A stretch of DNA of 64,000 nt from Ectothiorhodospiraceae bacterium (GCA_020831885.1 JAFIFU010000013.1:1-64000); one strand, 5' to 3'; shown: positions 44,697-53,723, counted from the first letter of the stretch. Numbers and translations: made by a program. Notes: generated by a model not told the origin, from the letters alone.

Positions 44697-46861
44697 TGGA
44701 ACACAAGGAGACGGCCACGCAGGGCGAAGGCTTCGTACTGGACATGCGTGAGGACGGGGTCGCCGTCATCACCATCGACATCCCGGACGAACGCATGAAC
44801 GTGCTCAAGGCCGAGTACATGGATCAGGCCAACAATCTGGCGGACCAACTGGAGCAGGACCCGGCACTGAAGGGCGTGGTCTATATCAGCGGGAAACCGG
44901 GCAATTTCATCGCCGGTGCCGACGTGAGAATGCTGGCGGCCTGCAGCAGCGCGGAGGAGGTAACCGAACTGTCCCGCGGGGGGCAGCGCTTCTTCGACCG
45001 CATCGAGGCATTGAAGGTGCCCGTGATCGCCGCCATCGACGGCGTGTGCCTGGGCGGCGGGCTGGAGTTGGCCATGGCCTGCCACGGCCGTGTGGCCACG
45101 GACAGTGAGCAGACCCGGCTGGGGCTCCCCGAGGTGCAACTGGGACTGCTGCCAGGCAGCGGAGGCACCCAACGTCTGCCACGCCTGGTGGGCATTCCCG
45201 CAGCGCTGGACCTGATGCTTACCGGCAGGCAGGTGCCGGCCCGACGCGCACTGCGCATGGGGCTGGTGGATGACGTGGTTCCCGCGTCAATTCTGCTGGA
45301 CGCCGCTGTCAAACGGGTCAGGGAACTGGCCGGGCGGCGGCGCCGACAGCCCCGGCCGAAAATCCGTCTCGGACAGCGTCTGCTGCAGAGCAACCCGCTG
45401 GGGCGAAAACTGATTTTCGACCGGGCCCGCAAGACCGCCGAAGGGAGAAGCAAGGGCAACTATCCGGCCCTGCCCCGCATCATCGACTGCGTGGAGATCG
45501 GTAGCAGCCGGGGCATACGCCCTGGTCTGGAGGCGGAAGCCCGGCACTTCGGTGAGCTGGCCATGACGCCTCAGGCCAGGCAGCTGATGAACATCTACTT
45601 CGCCACCGTGGAGATGAAAAAGGATACCGGCACCAGCACCGGCACGAAGGCGCGGCCGGTGAACCGGGTGGCGGTACTGGGCGCCGGTCTGATGGGGGCC
45701 GGGATCAGTTACGTGACCACGGCAAAGGCCGGACTACCCGTCCGGCTGAAGGACGTTTCCGCCGAAGGGCTGAACCGGGGCATGAAGCACATCGACGGCG
45801 AAATCACCGCCCGCCGGGAACGGGGTGCGATCGGTGCTTTCGAAGCCGGGCGGCAATTGCGCCGGGTGACGCCGACCCTGGATTACACCGGCTTCGGCTC
45901 TGTGGACGTGGTGATCGAGGCCGTATTCGAGGATCTGGACCTCAAGCACACGATGATCCAGGACATGGAGGCCCACTGCCCGGAACACACCATCTTCGCC
46001 AGCAACACATCCTCAATCCCCATTGCCCGGATCGCCGAAGGGGCGTCGCGGCCGGGGAACGTGATCGGAATGCATTACTTCTCCCCGGTGGAGAAGATGC
46101 CGCTGCTGGAAATCATCGCCACGGACGAGACCGCTCCGGAGGTGGTCGCCACCACGGTGGAACTTGGGCGCCGCCAGGGCAAAACCGTCATCGTGGTAAA
46201 AGACGGGGCCGGATTCTACGTCAACCGCATTCTGGCACCCTACATCAATGAGGCCGCCCACCTGTTGAGCGAGGGCGTGGCCATTGACCGGATTGACCGG
46301 ACACTGATGCAGTTCGGCTTCCCGGTGGGCCCGTTTGCGCTGCTGGACGAGGTGGGGTTGGACGTAAGCGGCAAGGTGGCGCCGATTCTGCACGAGGCAT
46401 TCGGAGAGCGCATGCGGCCGGTATCCTCCACCGAACGGCTGCTGGAAGACGGTCGATACGGGAAGAAGAGCCGCAAGGGATTCTACCGGTACGACCGCCG
46501 CCGCAAGGGGAAAAAGGAGGTGGACGCCAAGGTCTACAAGCTGCTGGACATCACACCGGACAACAGCATGGACCCGGAGGAGATCATCGACCGCACCGTG
46601 CTGATGATGGTCAACGAGGCGGCGCGCTGCCACGAGGAAGGCGTGATCCGGTCGCTACGCGATGGCGACATCGGCGCCGTGTTCGGGATCGGCTTCCCGC
46701 CGTTCCGCGGCGGCCCCTTCCGCTACATGGACAGCCGCGGCGTCGACAATGTGGTCAATCGCCTGAAGGAGCTGCAGGCGCAACATGGCGACCGCTTCGC
46801 CCCGGCCCACACGCTGTTGGAGCTTTCCCGGGACGGCCGCGGGTTCCATGGGGGAAGGTGA
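44696..46861 (+). CDS. fadJ: Fatty oxidation complex alpha subunit FadJ
   Basis: Multifunctional enoyl-CoA hydratase / 3-hydroxyacyl-CoA dehydrogenase, 721 residues. The crotonase domain (about 1-190) has GKPGNFIAGADVRML oxyanion region and catalytic glutamates in LGGGLELAMACHG and LPEVQLGLLPGSGGTQ. The dehydrogenase begins with RVAVLGAGLMGAGISYV (NAD fold, near residue 323) and has FASNTSSIPI, GMHYFSPVEKMPL and the C-terminal 3HCDH domains. FadJ rather than FadB by its pairing order fadI-fadJ and thiolase type. Short KKGKKE-rich loop near residue 602. Confidence 0.95.
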   Translation: MEHKETATQGEGFVLDMREDGVAVITIDIPDERMNVLKAEYMDQANNLADQLEQDPALKGVVYISGKPGNFIAGADVRMLAACSSAEEVTELSRGGQRFFDRIEALKVPVIAAIDGVCLGGGLELAMACHGRVATDSEQTRLGLPEVQLGLLPGSGGTQRLPRLVGIPAALDLMLTGRQVPARRALRMGLVDDVVPASILLDAAVKRVRELAGRRRRQPRPKIRLGQRLLQSNPLGRKLIFDRARKTAEGRSKGNYPALPRIIDCVEIGSSRGIRPGLEAEARHFGELAMTPQARQLMNIYFATVEMKKDTGTSTGTKARPVNRVAVLGAGLMGAGISYVTTAKAGLPVRLKDVSAEGLNRGMKHIDGEITARRERGAIGAFEAGRQLRRVTPTLDYTGFGSVDVVIEAVFEDLDLKHTMIQDMEAHCPEHTIFASNTSSIPIARIAEGASRPGNVIGMHYFSPVEKMPLLEIIATDETAPEVVATTVELGRRQGKTVIVVKDGAGFYVNRILAPYINEAAHLLSEGVAIDRIDRTLMQFGFPVGPFALLDEVGLDVSGKVAPILHEAFGERMRPVSSTERLLEDGRYGKKSRKGFYRYDRRRKGKKEVDAKVYKLLDITPDNSMDPEEIIDRTVLMMVNEAARCHEEGVIRSLRDGDIGAVFGIGFPPFRGGPFRYMDSRGVDNVVNRLKELQAQHGDRFAPAHTLLELSRDGRGFHGGR

Positions 46862-46935
46862 GCGCCGGCCAGCCAGCGCCGACGCTCTGATCCGGGACAA
46901 ACGGAACGTGGGGATCTGACAGGGCCGACGCGATA

Positions 46936-46957
46936 TTGGTATTATATAACATACCAA
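46936..46957 (+). promoter_or_regulatory. Zur-like palindromic operator
   Basis: TTGGTAT-TATATAAC-ATACCAA: outer arms are perfect inverted repeats and the core GTTATATAATA (opposite strand) fits the Zur consensus TGTTATAATATAACA. It lies 43 bases before the ABC ATPase start, where a repressor would block transcription. The downstream genes match zinc-starvation operons of pseudomonads. Confidence 0.65.
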
Positions 46958-46999
46958 CTCTTCGGAACGTATCACCATGTCTCAGCCAGAGCAGCAGCC

Positions 47000-47638
47000 A
47001 TGCTAAGGATCCAGCAACTGAGTTATCGCTACCCGGGAGGCAGTGTGCTGCGCTTTCCCGATTGGGAGGTGGGCCAGGGAGAGCACTGGTTGCTGCTTGG
47101 CGCGTCCGGAACCGGCAAGACCACACTGCTGCAACTGCTGGCCGGCATGCTGCACCCCTGGCATGGACACATGACGGTGGCGGGACACGACCTCCGGGAC
47201 CTGCGGGGGCGCGCGCTGGACCGTTTCCGCGGCCGGACCATCGGCATCATCCACCAGCGGTTGCATCTCATACCGGCCCTGACGGTGACACAGAACCTGA
47301 AGCTGGCACGCTATCTGGCCGGCCGGTCCGGCGACGAAGCCGCCATACGCAAGGTTCTGGAATCCCTGGACATGCTGGGCAAGCAGAATGATCGGCCGAC
47401 CCGCCTCAGCCAAGGAGAAGCCCAACGGGTGGCGCTGGCACGCGCGCTGATCAACGGACCGGATCTGGTGCTGGCGGACGAGCCCACCGCCGCCCTGGAC
47501 GACGACAATTGTCGCCGTGTGGCGCGCCTGCTCGCGGAACAGACCACAGCATGCGGTGCCACCCTGATCATCGCCACCCACGACCACCGCCTGCGCGAAG
47601 TCTTCCCCCGAACCCAACAACTGACGGCGGACACATGA
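47000..47638 (+). CDS. ABC transporter ATP-binding protein (LolD/MacB type)
   Basis: 212 residues. Walker A GASGTGKTTLL near residue 33, Q-loop GIIHQRLHLIPALTV, signature RLSQGEAQRVALARAL and Walker B LVLADEPTAALDD; H-loop IIATHDHRL. Pairs with the FtsX-like permease that follows (ATGA overlap). Synteny with Zur-controlled operons (P. aeruginosa PA4064-PA4066 type) suggests a role in zinc homeostasis at the envelope; the transported substrate is not known. Confidence 0.88.
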   Translation: MLRIQQLSYRYPGGSVLRFPDWEVGQGEHWLLLGASGTGKTTLLQLLAGMLHPWHGHMTVAGHDLRDLRGRALDRFRGRTIGIIHQRLHLIPALTVTQNLKLARYLAGRSGDEAAIRKVLESLDMLGKQNDRPTRLSQGEAQRVALARALINGPDLVLADEPTAALDDDNCRRVARLLAEQTTACGATLIIATHDHRLREVFPRTQQLTADT

Positions 47639-48897
47639 ATCTCTGGATACTGAGTTGGGCTTATGTCCGACACAATGCCCCGAATCTCCTGCTGAACGTG
47701 ATGCTACTGGCACTGGCCGTTGCCACGGCCACGGTGCTGCTGCTGTTGAGCCAGCAGTTGGAATCCCGGCTCAAACGGGATGCGGAAGGCATTGATCTGG
47801 TGATTGGGGCAACCGGCAGCCCGCTCCAGCTCATCCTCTCCAGCGTCTACCACGTGGACGTCCCCACCGGGAACATCCCCTTGGCGGAGGCGGACTGGCT
47901 GGATGGGCACCCGCTGGTCAGGGAGACCGTCCCGATTGCCCTAGGGGACAATTACCATGGCTTCCGGATCGTGGGCAGTGATTCCTCCTACATTGATCTT
48001 TACGGCGGTGAGTACGTAGCCGGCGGCCCCTGGCAGGAAACCATGCAGGCCGTCCTGGGAGCGGAGGTGGCGGTCGCCACCGGTCTCGTGCCCGGGGACC
48101 GTTTCGTGGGCATTCACGGTATCACCGGCGGCGCGACGGAAGGTCATCCCCACGAAGAGACACCGTATGCGGTCAGCGGTATCCTGGCGCCAACGGGAAC
48201 CGTCCTGGACCGGCTTATCATCGCACCACTGGAAAGCGTGTGGCATGTCCATGCGCCTCACCAACCGGACACGTCAGCCGGCACATCCCATGGCCACCAC
48301 CACGATCATCACCACGCGGACTCGGGCGAGGCACACCATCACCACCACCGGGAAGTCACCGCGGTGCTCGTCCGCTATCGCTCACCCCTGGCGGCGGTGA
48401 GTCTGCCACGGCAGATCAATACCCGCCCCGCGCTCCAGGCTGCCTCGCCCGCGGCGGAAACCACCCGCCTGCTCGCCATGCTTGGCGTGGGATTCGACGC
48501 CATCCGGGCACTGGGTTGGATTCTGCTCGCAGCCGCCGGGCTGGGGATTTTCCTCGCCCTCTACGGTTTCGCACGCCAGCATCGTTACGATCACGCCCTG
48601 CTGCGAAGCCTGGGCGCTTCCCGTGGGCAGGTATTCCTCCATATACTCTTGCAAAGCCTGATCGTCGCCGCGGCGGGCGTCGCCCTGGGTCTGCTGGCGG
48701 GGCACCTGGCGGCGGATCTGGTGGGCCAGGCATTCGGGCCGACCCGGCAGTTCGCCTTCACCGGACGGATTTTCCTGGTCCAGGAGCTATGGATCGCCGG
48801 TCTGGCGTTGTCGGTTGCCGCACTCGCCGCCCTGCCGCCGGCGATCCAGGCCTCCCGCCGGGACGTGGCGGCGGTTCTGACACGTGAGGGAGGATGA
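47635..48897 (+). CDS. FtsX-like ABC permease with histidine-rich loop
   Basis: 420 residues: one N-terminal transmembrane helix, a large periplasmic domain (about 40-290), and three C-terminal helices, the MacB/FtsX/LolE layout (LGWILLAAAGLGIFLALYG, LLRSLGASRGQVFLHIL). Between about residues 213 and 241 the periplasmic domain has a cluster of some fourteen histidines (HGHHHDHHHAD, HHHHHRE), very likely metal-binding. Overlaps the ATPase stop by 4 bp. The histidine cluster fits the Zur-like control upstream. Confidence 0.88.
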   Translation: MNLWILSWAYVRHNAPNLLLNVMLLALAVATATVLLLLSQQLESRLKRDAEGIDLVIGATGSPLQLILSSVYHVDVPTGNIPLAEADWLDGHPLVRETVPIALGDNYHGFRIVGSDSSYIDLYGGEYVAGGPWQETMQAVLGAEVAVATGLVPGDRFVGIHGITGGATEGHPHEETPYAVSGILAPTGTVLDRLIIAPLESVWHVHAPHQPDTSAGTSHGHHHDHHHADSGEAHHHHHREVTAVLVRYRSPLAAVSLPRQINTRPALQAASPAAETTRLLAMLGVGFDAIRALGWILLAAAGLGIFLALYGFARQHRYDHALLRSLGASRGQVFLHILLQSLIVAAAGVALGLLAGHLAADLVGQAFGPTRQFAFTGRIFLVQELWIAGLALSVAALAALPPAIQASRRDVAAVLTREGG

Positions 48898-48900
48898 CCC

Positions 48901-49710
48901 ATGCGTCCACTCCGGCTGCCCTTGGTCTGCGATCCGCGGTCCTTCCTGATTCTGCTGTTGACCATGCCCCTGGTGGCAAGCGCAGACACGCTGAGCCTGG
49001 GGGTATACATCCGTGACATGGAGGAGACGGGCCAGGTGCAGCAGGTCACCACCAGCACCGGCGATCGCCTGCGGCTCACGGTGGAGCTGCTGCAGGGCAA
49101 CGGCGATCCGGCCGCTGGCCACACCATCGAACTGTTGTCCGAGGCGGGCAACGAACTCGTCGCCCGGGAGCTTCAGACGGATCACCGGGGATGGGCGGAG
49201 ATCGAGCTGCATCCCGTGTATCCCGGGGCTGACCGCCTGATTATCACTGCCGGGGATGCCCGGCAAGTGGTCTTCCTCCAGATTGCGGATTCAGCCTTCG
49301 GGCGCCGCATGGAATCGCCGGACAACCGGGCTGCCTCCCTGCCCGAGGTGGGCGGTGTGGTGCCGTGGGAGCTGCTTGCGGACATCGAGACACGGGAGGG
49401 CCGGTACGGTTTGCCGAGCCCCGTATTCAGCGATGCCGTCCGTGAACTGGATCGGCAATCCGTCAAGCTGCAGGGTTTCATGCTGCCGCTGGAAAACAGT
49501 GAACGGCAGCGCCACTTCATTCTGACCCGGAGTCCACCGAGCTGCTTTTACTGCCTTCCGGACGGTCCGGAGCAGGTGGTGGAGGTCCACAGCCGGGAAC
49601 CCATCCGGTTCACCTTCGACCCCATCGTCATCTCCGGCACCATGGAACTACTGGAGGACAGCGACCTGGGTCTGTTCTACCGACTGAAAGCCGCCCGACG
49701 GCAGGACTGA
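48901..49710 (+). CDS. DUF3299-containing periplasmic protein
   Basis: 269 residues. Signal peptide (hydrophobic 14-27, ending LVASAD). Residues 30-120 form an Ig-like beta domain; residues 185-265 are DUF3299 with VKLQGFMLPLENSERQRHFILTR split by SPPSCFYCLPDGPEQVVEV, whose CFYC pair could bind metal or form a disulfide. Begins 3 bp after the permease. The ATPase-permease-DUF3299 trio occurs in zinc-responsive operons; the usual DUF2796 (ZrgA-like) first gene is missing here. Confidence 0.8.
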   Translation: MRPLRLPLVCDPRSFLILLLTMPLVASADTLSLGVYIRDMEETGQVQQVTTSTGDRLRLTVELLQGNGDPAAGHTIELLSEAGNELVARELQTDHRGWAEIELHPVYPGADRLIITAGDARQVVFLQIADSAFGRRMESPDNRAASLPEVGGVVPWELLADIETREGRYGLPSPVFSDAVRELDRQSVKLQGFMLPLENSERQRHFILTRSPPSCFYCLPDGPEQVVEVHSREPIRFTFDPIVISGTMELLEDSDLGLFYRLKAARRQD

Positions 49711-49774
49711 CCGACCAACACCCCTGCCCCCCTCAATCGCCCGACGATGGCGCAGCGCATCATGGAAAGAGGTC

Positions 49775-49955
49775 TTAAGGAAGCGCTGATCTATTCCCAT
49801 GGCGCTCTGGCTTTGCAGCGTGTCCGGGGGCAAGGCGCGGCTCGCAGGCAATGGCGAGCCCTTGGCAAGAGCCGCAACACCGCACCCGGACACGCTGCAA
49901 AGCCCCGCAGGGCGGGCCCTTCGAGCACCATGGCAATAGATCAGCGCTTCCTTAA
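49775..49955. mobile_element. Full copy of a MITE-like palindromic element (copy C)
   Basis: 181 bp, no coding capacity. The left end TTAAGGAAGCGCTGATCTAT and the reverse complement of the right end are identical over the first 21 bases; the inverted repeats continue through CCATGG and GCTC for about 33 bp with two mismatches. A second inverted pair lies inside (GGCTTTGCAGCGTGTCCGGG / CCCGGACACGCTGCAAAGCC), making almost the whole element palindromic. No target-site duplication is obvious. Its right end TTAA supplies the stop codon of the convergent gene at 49952. Confidence 0.85.
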
Positions 49956-50257
49956 CCGCCGCCACGCTGAAACCGGCGGTCGAAGTGGCCCAGGAATGCG
50001 GCCCGTTGATCGGCGGTGAATCCGTGGAACTCGATGCTCACCTCGGTGCTGGGCAAGGACAGCATGGCGATACGGCGGCACTGCTCAGCCGCCAGCCGGA
50101 TGCGCAGCCACCGATCCGGCCAGCGGGCGATGACCGTGGTGTCGTGTACTTCCACCGCTGCATCGTCGAACAGCCCGGGGAGAATGCGATGAAACTCGGC
50201 ATGGGTCAGGCCCATGTCCTTGCGCACCGTTTCCGCCGACACGGTCAACGGGCTCAC
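49952..50257 (-). CDS. Unknown 101-residue protein downstream of the AOR cluster
   Basis: Begins at a GTG that overlaps the stop of the MoaD-like gene (GTGA), so it is translationally coupled; a GTG at 50278 is the alternative. Sequence features: LTVSAETVRKDMGLTHAEF, DTTVIARWPDRWLRIRLAAEQCRRIAML and a C-terminal HGFTADQRAAFLGHFDRRF. No membrane segment and no known family. Because it ends the aor operon, it may assist tungsten-cofactor maturation (inference). Its TAA stop is provided by the adjacent palindromic element. Confidence 0.6.
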   Translation of the reverse strand: MSPLTVSAETVRKDMGLTHAEFHRILPGLFDDAAVEVHDTTVIARWPDRWLRIRLAAEQCRRIAMLSLPSTEVSIEFHGFTADQRAAFLGHFDRRFQRGGG

Positions 50258-50508
50258 CCTCCGGCAACCGGTGGCCACACGGCGAACACGTCCCCCTCGG
50301 ACAACACGGGCTGCTCCCGCCGTGACGGCGGCACATATTCTCCGTTGATCATCACGAGGTGGGCGAGCCCGTCAGGCACCTTGAGCCGTTGGATCAGTTG
50401 CGTCGGGGTGGTGTCCTCCGCCACGTCCAGCTCGAAACCCTCATGCGGCTTCACGCCGTCAGGCATCAGTTCGCTCAGACTGGCGAACAGTTTCACTCGG
50501 ATTCGCAT
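50254..50508 (-). CDS. MoaD/ThiS-like sulfur carrier
   Basis: 84 residues, beta-grasp fold, ending in the obligatory Gly-Gly (PPVAGG), which is activated as thiocarboxylate to donate sulfur. MRIRVKLFASLSELMPDG and VMINGEYVPPSRREQ are typical. A MoaD-like protein next to aldehyde ferredoxin oxidoreductase genes (aorD position) is thought to serve the dithiolene sulfurs of the metallopterin. 59 bp after the FAD subunit gene. Confidence 0.9.
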   Translation of the reverse strand: MRIRVKLFASLSELMPDGVKPHEGFELDVAEDTTPTQLIQRLKVPDGLAHLVMINGEYVPPSRREQPVLSEGDVFAVWPPVAGG

Positions 50509-50567
50509 GAATTATCCAGTCGCAGCTCCACGGAGCGGAGCGGCACGCGGCCGCCCCGCCCGGGTGG

Positions 50568-51842
50568 TCAGGACAGCACCGACGCGTTGTGGCCGATGGC
50601 CTGCGTTCTGGCCAGGTAGGCCTCCATGATCCGCGTGGGATCATCCTTGAGTTTCTCTTTCCAGCCGCCGAGGCGGACACGGCTCTGGATCAGCCCCCGG
50701 ATCACCCCCACGTGTTCCGTGAGCCCCAGGGCGCTGGCGCCTACCAGGACGTCATCCTGGAACTGCAGCTTCAGGTAACGAAAGCGATCCGGCTCGTGCA
50801 GTTCCACCGAGTCGCCACCATCCACCCCCATCCACAGCCCGAAGGACGATGAGATCAGGCCCAGGGTGTCGAGCACATTCATGTTCACGCTACCGCGGAA
50901 CTGCTGGGTGCGGCCCGCCATGTTGCTGGCGGCGATACGTCCATGATCGGCCGCTGTGGGCTGCACGGCATGGACCGAGAACTCCCCGGTGGAAAAATCC
51001 AGCCCCTGGGCCACATCCCCCGCGGCATAGATGCCGTCCACCGATGACCGCAGGTGGCGGTCCACCAGAACGCCTTGGTCCAGCTTGACGCCGGTACCGT
51101 CCAGGAACTCGGTATTGGACTGAACTCCGACGGCCACAATGACCAGATCCGCCGGCACCGGGTCCCCATGATCCAGCTTGACCGACAGGGGGTGTTCACC
51201 GTTGCCTGCATCCACCGCTTCCACCTTGGTGGACGTGTGCACTGTCACCCCCTTCGACTCGCACCAGCGCTTGATCAGGCCGCCGGCGGTGTCATCCATC
51301 ATGCGGGGGACCATCCGGTTCTGCTGCTCCACCACCGTGAGCCGGGTCTTCCGCAAGGCCAAGGATTCCAGGATGATGCAGCCGATAAAGCCGGCGCCGA
51401 TCAGCACCACATGAGCACCGGGTTCCGCCCGGGAAACAATCCGACGGGCATCCTCCAGGGTCCAGCAGGTATGCACACCGTCCCGGTCCATACCGGGAAT
51501 CGGGGGTATCAACGGACGGGCACCGGTGGCCAGCAGCAGGCGATCGTAATCCATCCGCTCGCCGCCCCTGAGCTCCAATTGGCGTGCCCCGGGGTCCACC
51601 TTTTCCACCCAGGCGTCGGTCCTGACCTCAATGCCGTTGCTCTGGAAATGATCCTGCCCCTTGCGCAGGTAGGTGCCCTCTTCACCGATCTGGTCGATCA
51701 GGAGATACGGGATCGCCATCCGGGAATAGGGTGGTTCCGGTTCCCCGCTGAGCAGAACAACATCGGACTGCGGGTCGTACTTGCGCAGGTGTTCAGCCGC
51801 AACCACACCGGCCGGCCCCGCGCCCACGATCACGTGCTTCAT
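50568..51842 (-). CDS. aorC: FAD/NAD-dependent oxidoreductase, AorC-like subunit
   Basis: 424 residues. FAD motif HVIVGAGPAGVVAAEHL at the N-terminus, NAD(P) motif VVLIGAGFIGCIILESLAL near residue 149, and the second FAD motif VDGIYAAGDVAQG near residue 275, as in NADH:rubredoxin or nitrite reductase-type enzymes. Directly downstream of aorB, it corresponds to the FAD subunit that lets AorABC enzymes use NAD+ (Aromatoleum). ATG 51842 with GGAAAG upstream is chosen. Confidence 0.85.
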   Translation of the reverse strand: MKHVIVGAGPAGVVAAEHLRKYDPQSDVVLLSGEPEPPYSRMAIPYLLIDQIGEEGTYLRKGQDHFQSNGIEVRTDAWVEKVDPGARQLELRGGERMDYDRLLLATGARPLIPPIPGMDRDGVHTCWTLEDARRIVSRAEPGAHVVLIGAGFIGCIILESLALRKTRLTVVEQQNRMVPRMMDDTAGGLIKRWCESKGVTVHTSTKVEAVDAGNGEHPLSVKLDHGDPVPADLVIVAVGVQSNTEFLDGTGVKLDQGVLVDRHLRSSVDGIYAAGDVAQGLDFSTGEFSVHAVQPTAADHGRIAASNMAGRTQQFRGSVNMNVLDTLGLISSSFGLWMGVDGGDSVELHEPDRFRYLKLQFQDDVLVGASALGLTEHVGVIRGLIQSRVRLGGWKEKLKDDPTRIMEAYLARTQAIGHNASVLS

Positions 51843-51871
51843 GCTCTTTCCTCCGCAACGCGGGCCGGGGC

Positions 51872-53722
51872 TCAAAGCCCCAGCCGCTGGCGAGTTTCAG
51901 GGGTCAGTTCGCCGGTTGGGGTCCAGCCGCGAAGTGCGTAGTACTTCGGCAACATCTCATCCAACCGATTGACTGAACCCTTCGCCGGTCCCACGTTGGC
52001 GGCCTCCTTCAGCAGCCGCGTCGGCAGGGTATCGTCCTTGGCGGTAAGCCCCGCGCGGAGGTTGAAGTCCCGCTCCAGGTTCCAGATCCGTTCACCCACC
52101 TCCAACAGGTATTCCGTGGACCAGTCACCCTCACAGGCCGCATCGATCTGCGGCGCGATGTCGTCCAGGGTCCAGGCGAAGGTGGTGAACACGCAGATAC
52201 CGGCCGAATCCACAACGGCGGTTGCGTCCTGGAAGGCCTTGGTCAGCTCCGGCTTGCCCTCGGTACTGTGGGGATCGGTTTTCTCCGGAATGCCCAGCAC
52301 CTCGGAGGACACGGTGTAACCGCGCAGGTGACAGGCGCCGCGGTTGGAGGTGGCGTAGGCCAGCCCCATGCCCTGGATTCCGCGTGGGTCGTAGGCCGGG
52401 AATTCCTGTCCTTTCACCGTCATGGACAGTTCCGGATGACCGTATTTCTCGCACAGACGCTTGGAGCCGAGTCCGAGATCCTTGCCGAAGCCTTCTCCCT
52501 TCATGGTCACCTCGGCCGCCCAGCTCAGGGCCTCCGCGGATCCGAATTTCAGCTCGACACCGCCGGTGTGCTCTTTGGTGATGACCCCCATGCCGTACAA
52601 CTCCATGGCCGCAGCCACCGTGGAGCCGAAGGAGATGGGATCCACCCCGTCCTCGTTGCAGAGGAAGTTCACATAGGTGAGGCAATCCAGATCGTCCACA
52701 CCGGTGTCGGTACCAAGGGCCCAGGCCGCTTCGTACTCCAGACCACCGGACGCATGCCAGTATTCCGGCTTGTTCTTCACGGTGAAGTGGCCTTTGTCCA
52801 CGGTGGAGATGCGACCGCAGGCGATAGTGCATCCGAAGCATGCGGCGTTGGTCGTCAGGTTGGGCTTGCCGTCGGTGGGACGCGGCTCGTGCATGGCTTC
52901 GCCGGAGATCTTGTGCGCGCCCTCGAACTGCACCTCCCGCATGTTCCGCGTGGGCAGCGCCCCCAGCTCGTTGATGACGTTCATCAGTACCTGGGTACCA
53001 TACGTCGCCATGCCCTGGCCGGTGACGGGGTTTTGCTGCAACACCTGCTTCCGTTTCTCCGTCTCCTGCAGAAACCGGATCGGATCCTTGATGTTGCCGA
53101 CACCCTTGGTGCCACGCACGGCCACCGCCTTCAGGTTCTTGGAGGCCATGACCGTGCCGACCCCTGAACGACCAGCCGCCCGGTGCAGATCGTTGACGAC
53201 GGCCGCATACAGGGCGCCGTGCTCCGCCGCACGCCCCACGCAGGAGATACGCACCTGCGGATCCTGCAGCTCGTTATGGATCAGCTTGTCCGCTTCCCAG
53301 ACGGACTTGCCCCACAGATGCTCTGCGGAACGCAGCTCCGCCGTCTCATTCTCCAGGTAGAGGTAAACCGGCGTGGGGGATTTCCCCTCGAAAATGATCA
53401 TGTCCCAGCCGGCGTTCTTGATCTCGGCACCGATGAACCCGCCGGAATTGGAGCAGGCGATGGCGCCGGTGAGCGGGCTCTTGGTAACCACCGAGTAACG
53501 TCCGCCGGTGGACGCCATGGTGCCGGTCAGCGGCCCGGTGGTCATGATCAGCTTGTTCTCAGGAGACAGGGCGTCGACCTTCGGGTCGATCTCCTCCACC
53601 AGATATTTTGAAGCCAGCCCGCGCTGTCCCAGGTATTGCCGGGCCCATTCCATGTTCAGCGGCTCTTTCGAAACCTTCCCGTCGGTCAGGTTCACGCGCA
53701 GTACGTTTCCGGTCCAGGCCAT
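51872..53722 (-). CDS. aorB: Aldehyde ferredoxin oxidoreductase, catalytic tungsten subunit (AorB-like)
   Basis: 616 residues, full length. Oxidises aldehydes to acids with a tungsten bis-metallopterin site. The N-terminus MAWTGNVLRVNLTDG and the domain order are those of the AOR family. The [4Fe-4S] ligands are in NAACFGCTIACGRIS near residue 290 and a distal cysteine in DSAGICVF near residue 505; pterin-binding loops include GRSGVGTVMASKNLKAVAV and ATSNRGACHLRG. Starts 1 bp after aorA, so the complex is made from one operon. Confidence 0.93.
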   Translation of the reverse strand: MAWTGNVLRVNLTDGKVSKEPLNMEWARQYLGQRGLASKYLVEEIDPKVDALSPENKLIMTTGPLTGTMASTGGRYSVVTKSPLTGAIACSNSGGFIGAEIKNAGWDMIIFEGKSPTPVYLYLENETAELRSAEHLWGKSVWEADKLIHNELQDPQVRISCVGRAAEHGALYAAVVNDLHRAAGRSGVGTVMASKNLKAVAVRGTKGVGNIKDPIRFLQETEKRKQVLQQNPVTGQGMATYGTQVLMNVINELGALPTRNMREVQFEGAHKISGEAMHEPRPTDGKPNLTTNAACFGCTIACGRISTVDKGHFTVKNKPEYWHASGGLEYEAAWALGTDTGVDDLDCLTYVNFLCNEDGVDPISFGSTVAAAMELYGMGVITKEHTGGVELKFGSAEALSWAAEVTMKGEGFGKDLGLGSKRLCEKYGHPELSMTVKGQEFPAYDPRGIQGMGLAYATSNRGACHLRGYTVSSEVLGIPEKTDPHSTEGKPELTKAFQDATAVVDSAGICVFTTFAWTLDDIAPQIDAACEGDWSTEYLLEVGERIWNLERDFNLRAGLTAKDDTLPTRLLKEAANVGPAKGSVNRLDEMLPKYYALRGWTPTGELTPETRQRLGL

Positions 53723-53723
53723 G

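Noticed and set aside
47509-47634. Upstream extension of the ABC permease frame
   Set aside because: It overlaps the ATPase gene by over 120 bp; the ATGA-overlap start at 47635 gives the expected N-terminal membrane helix.
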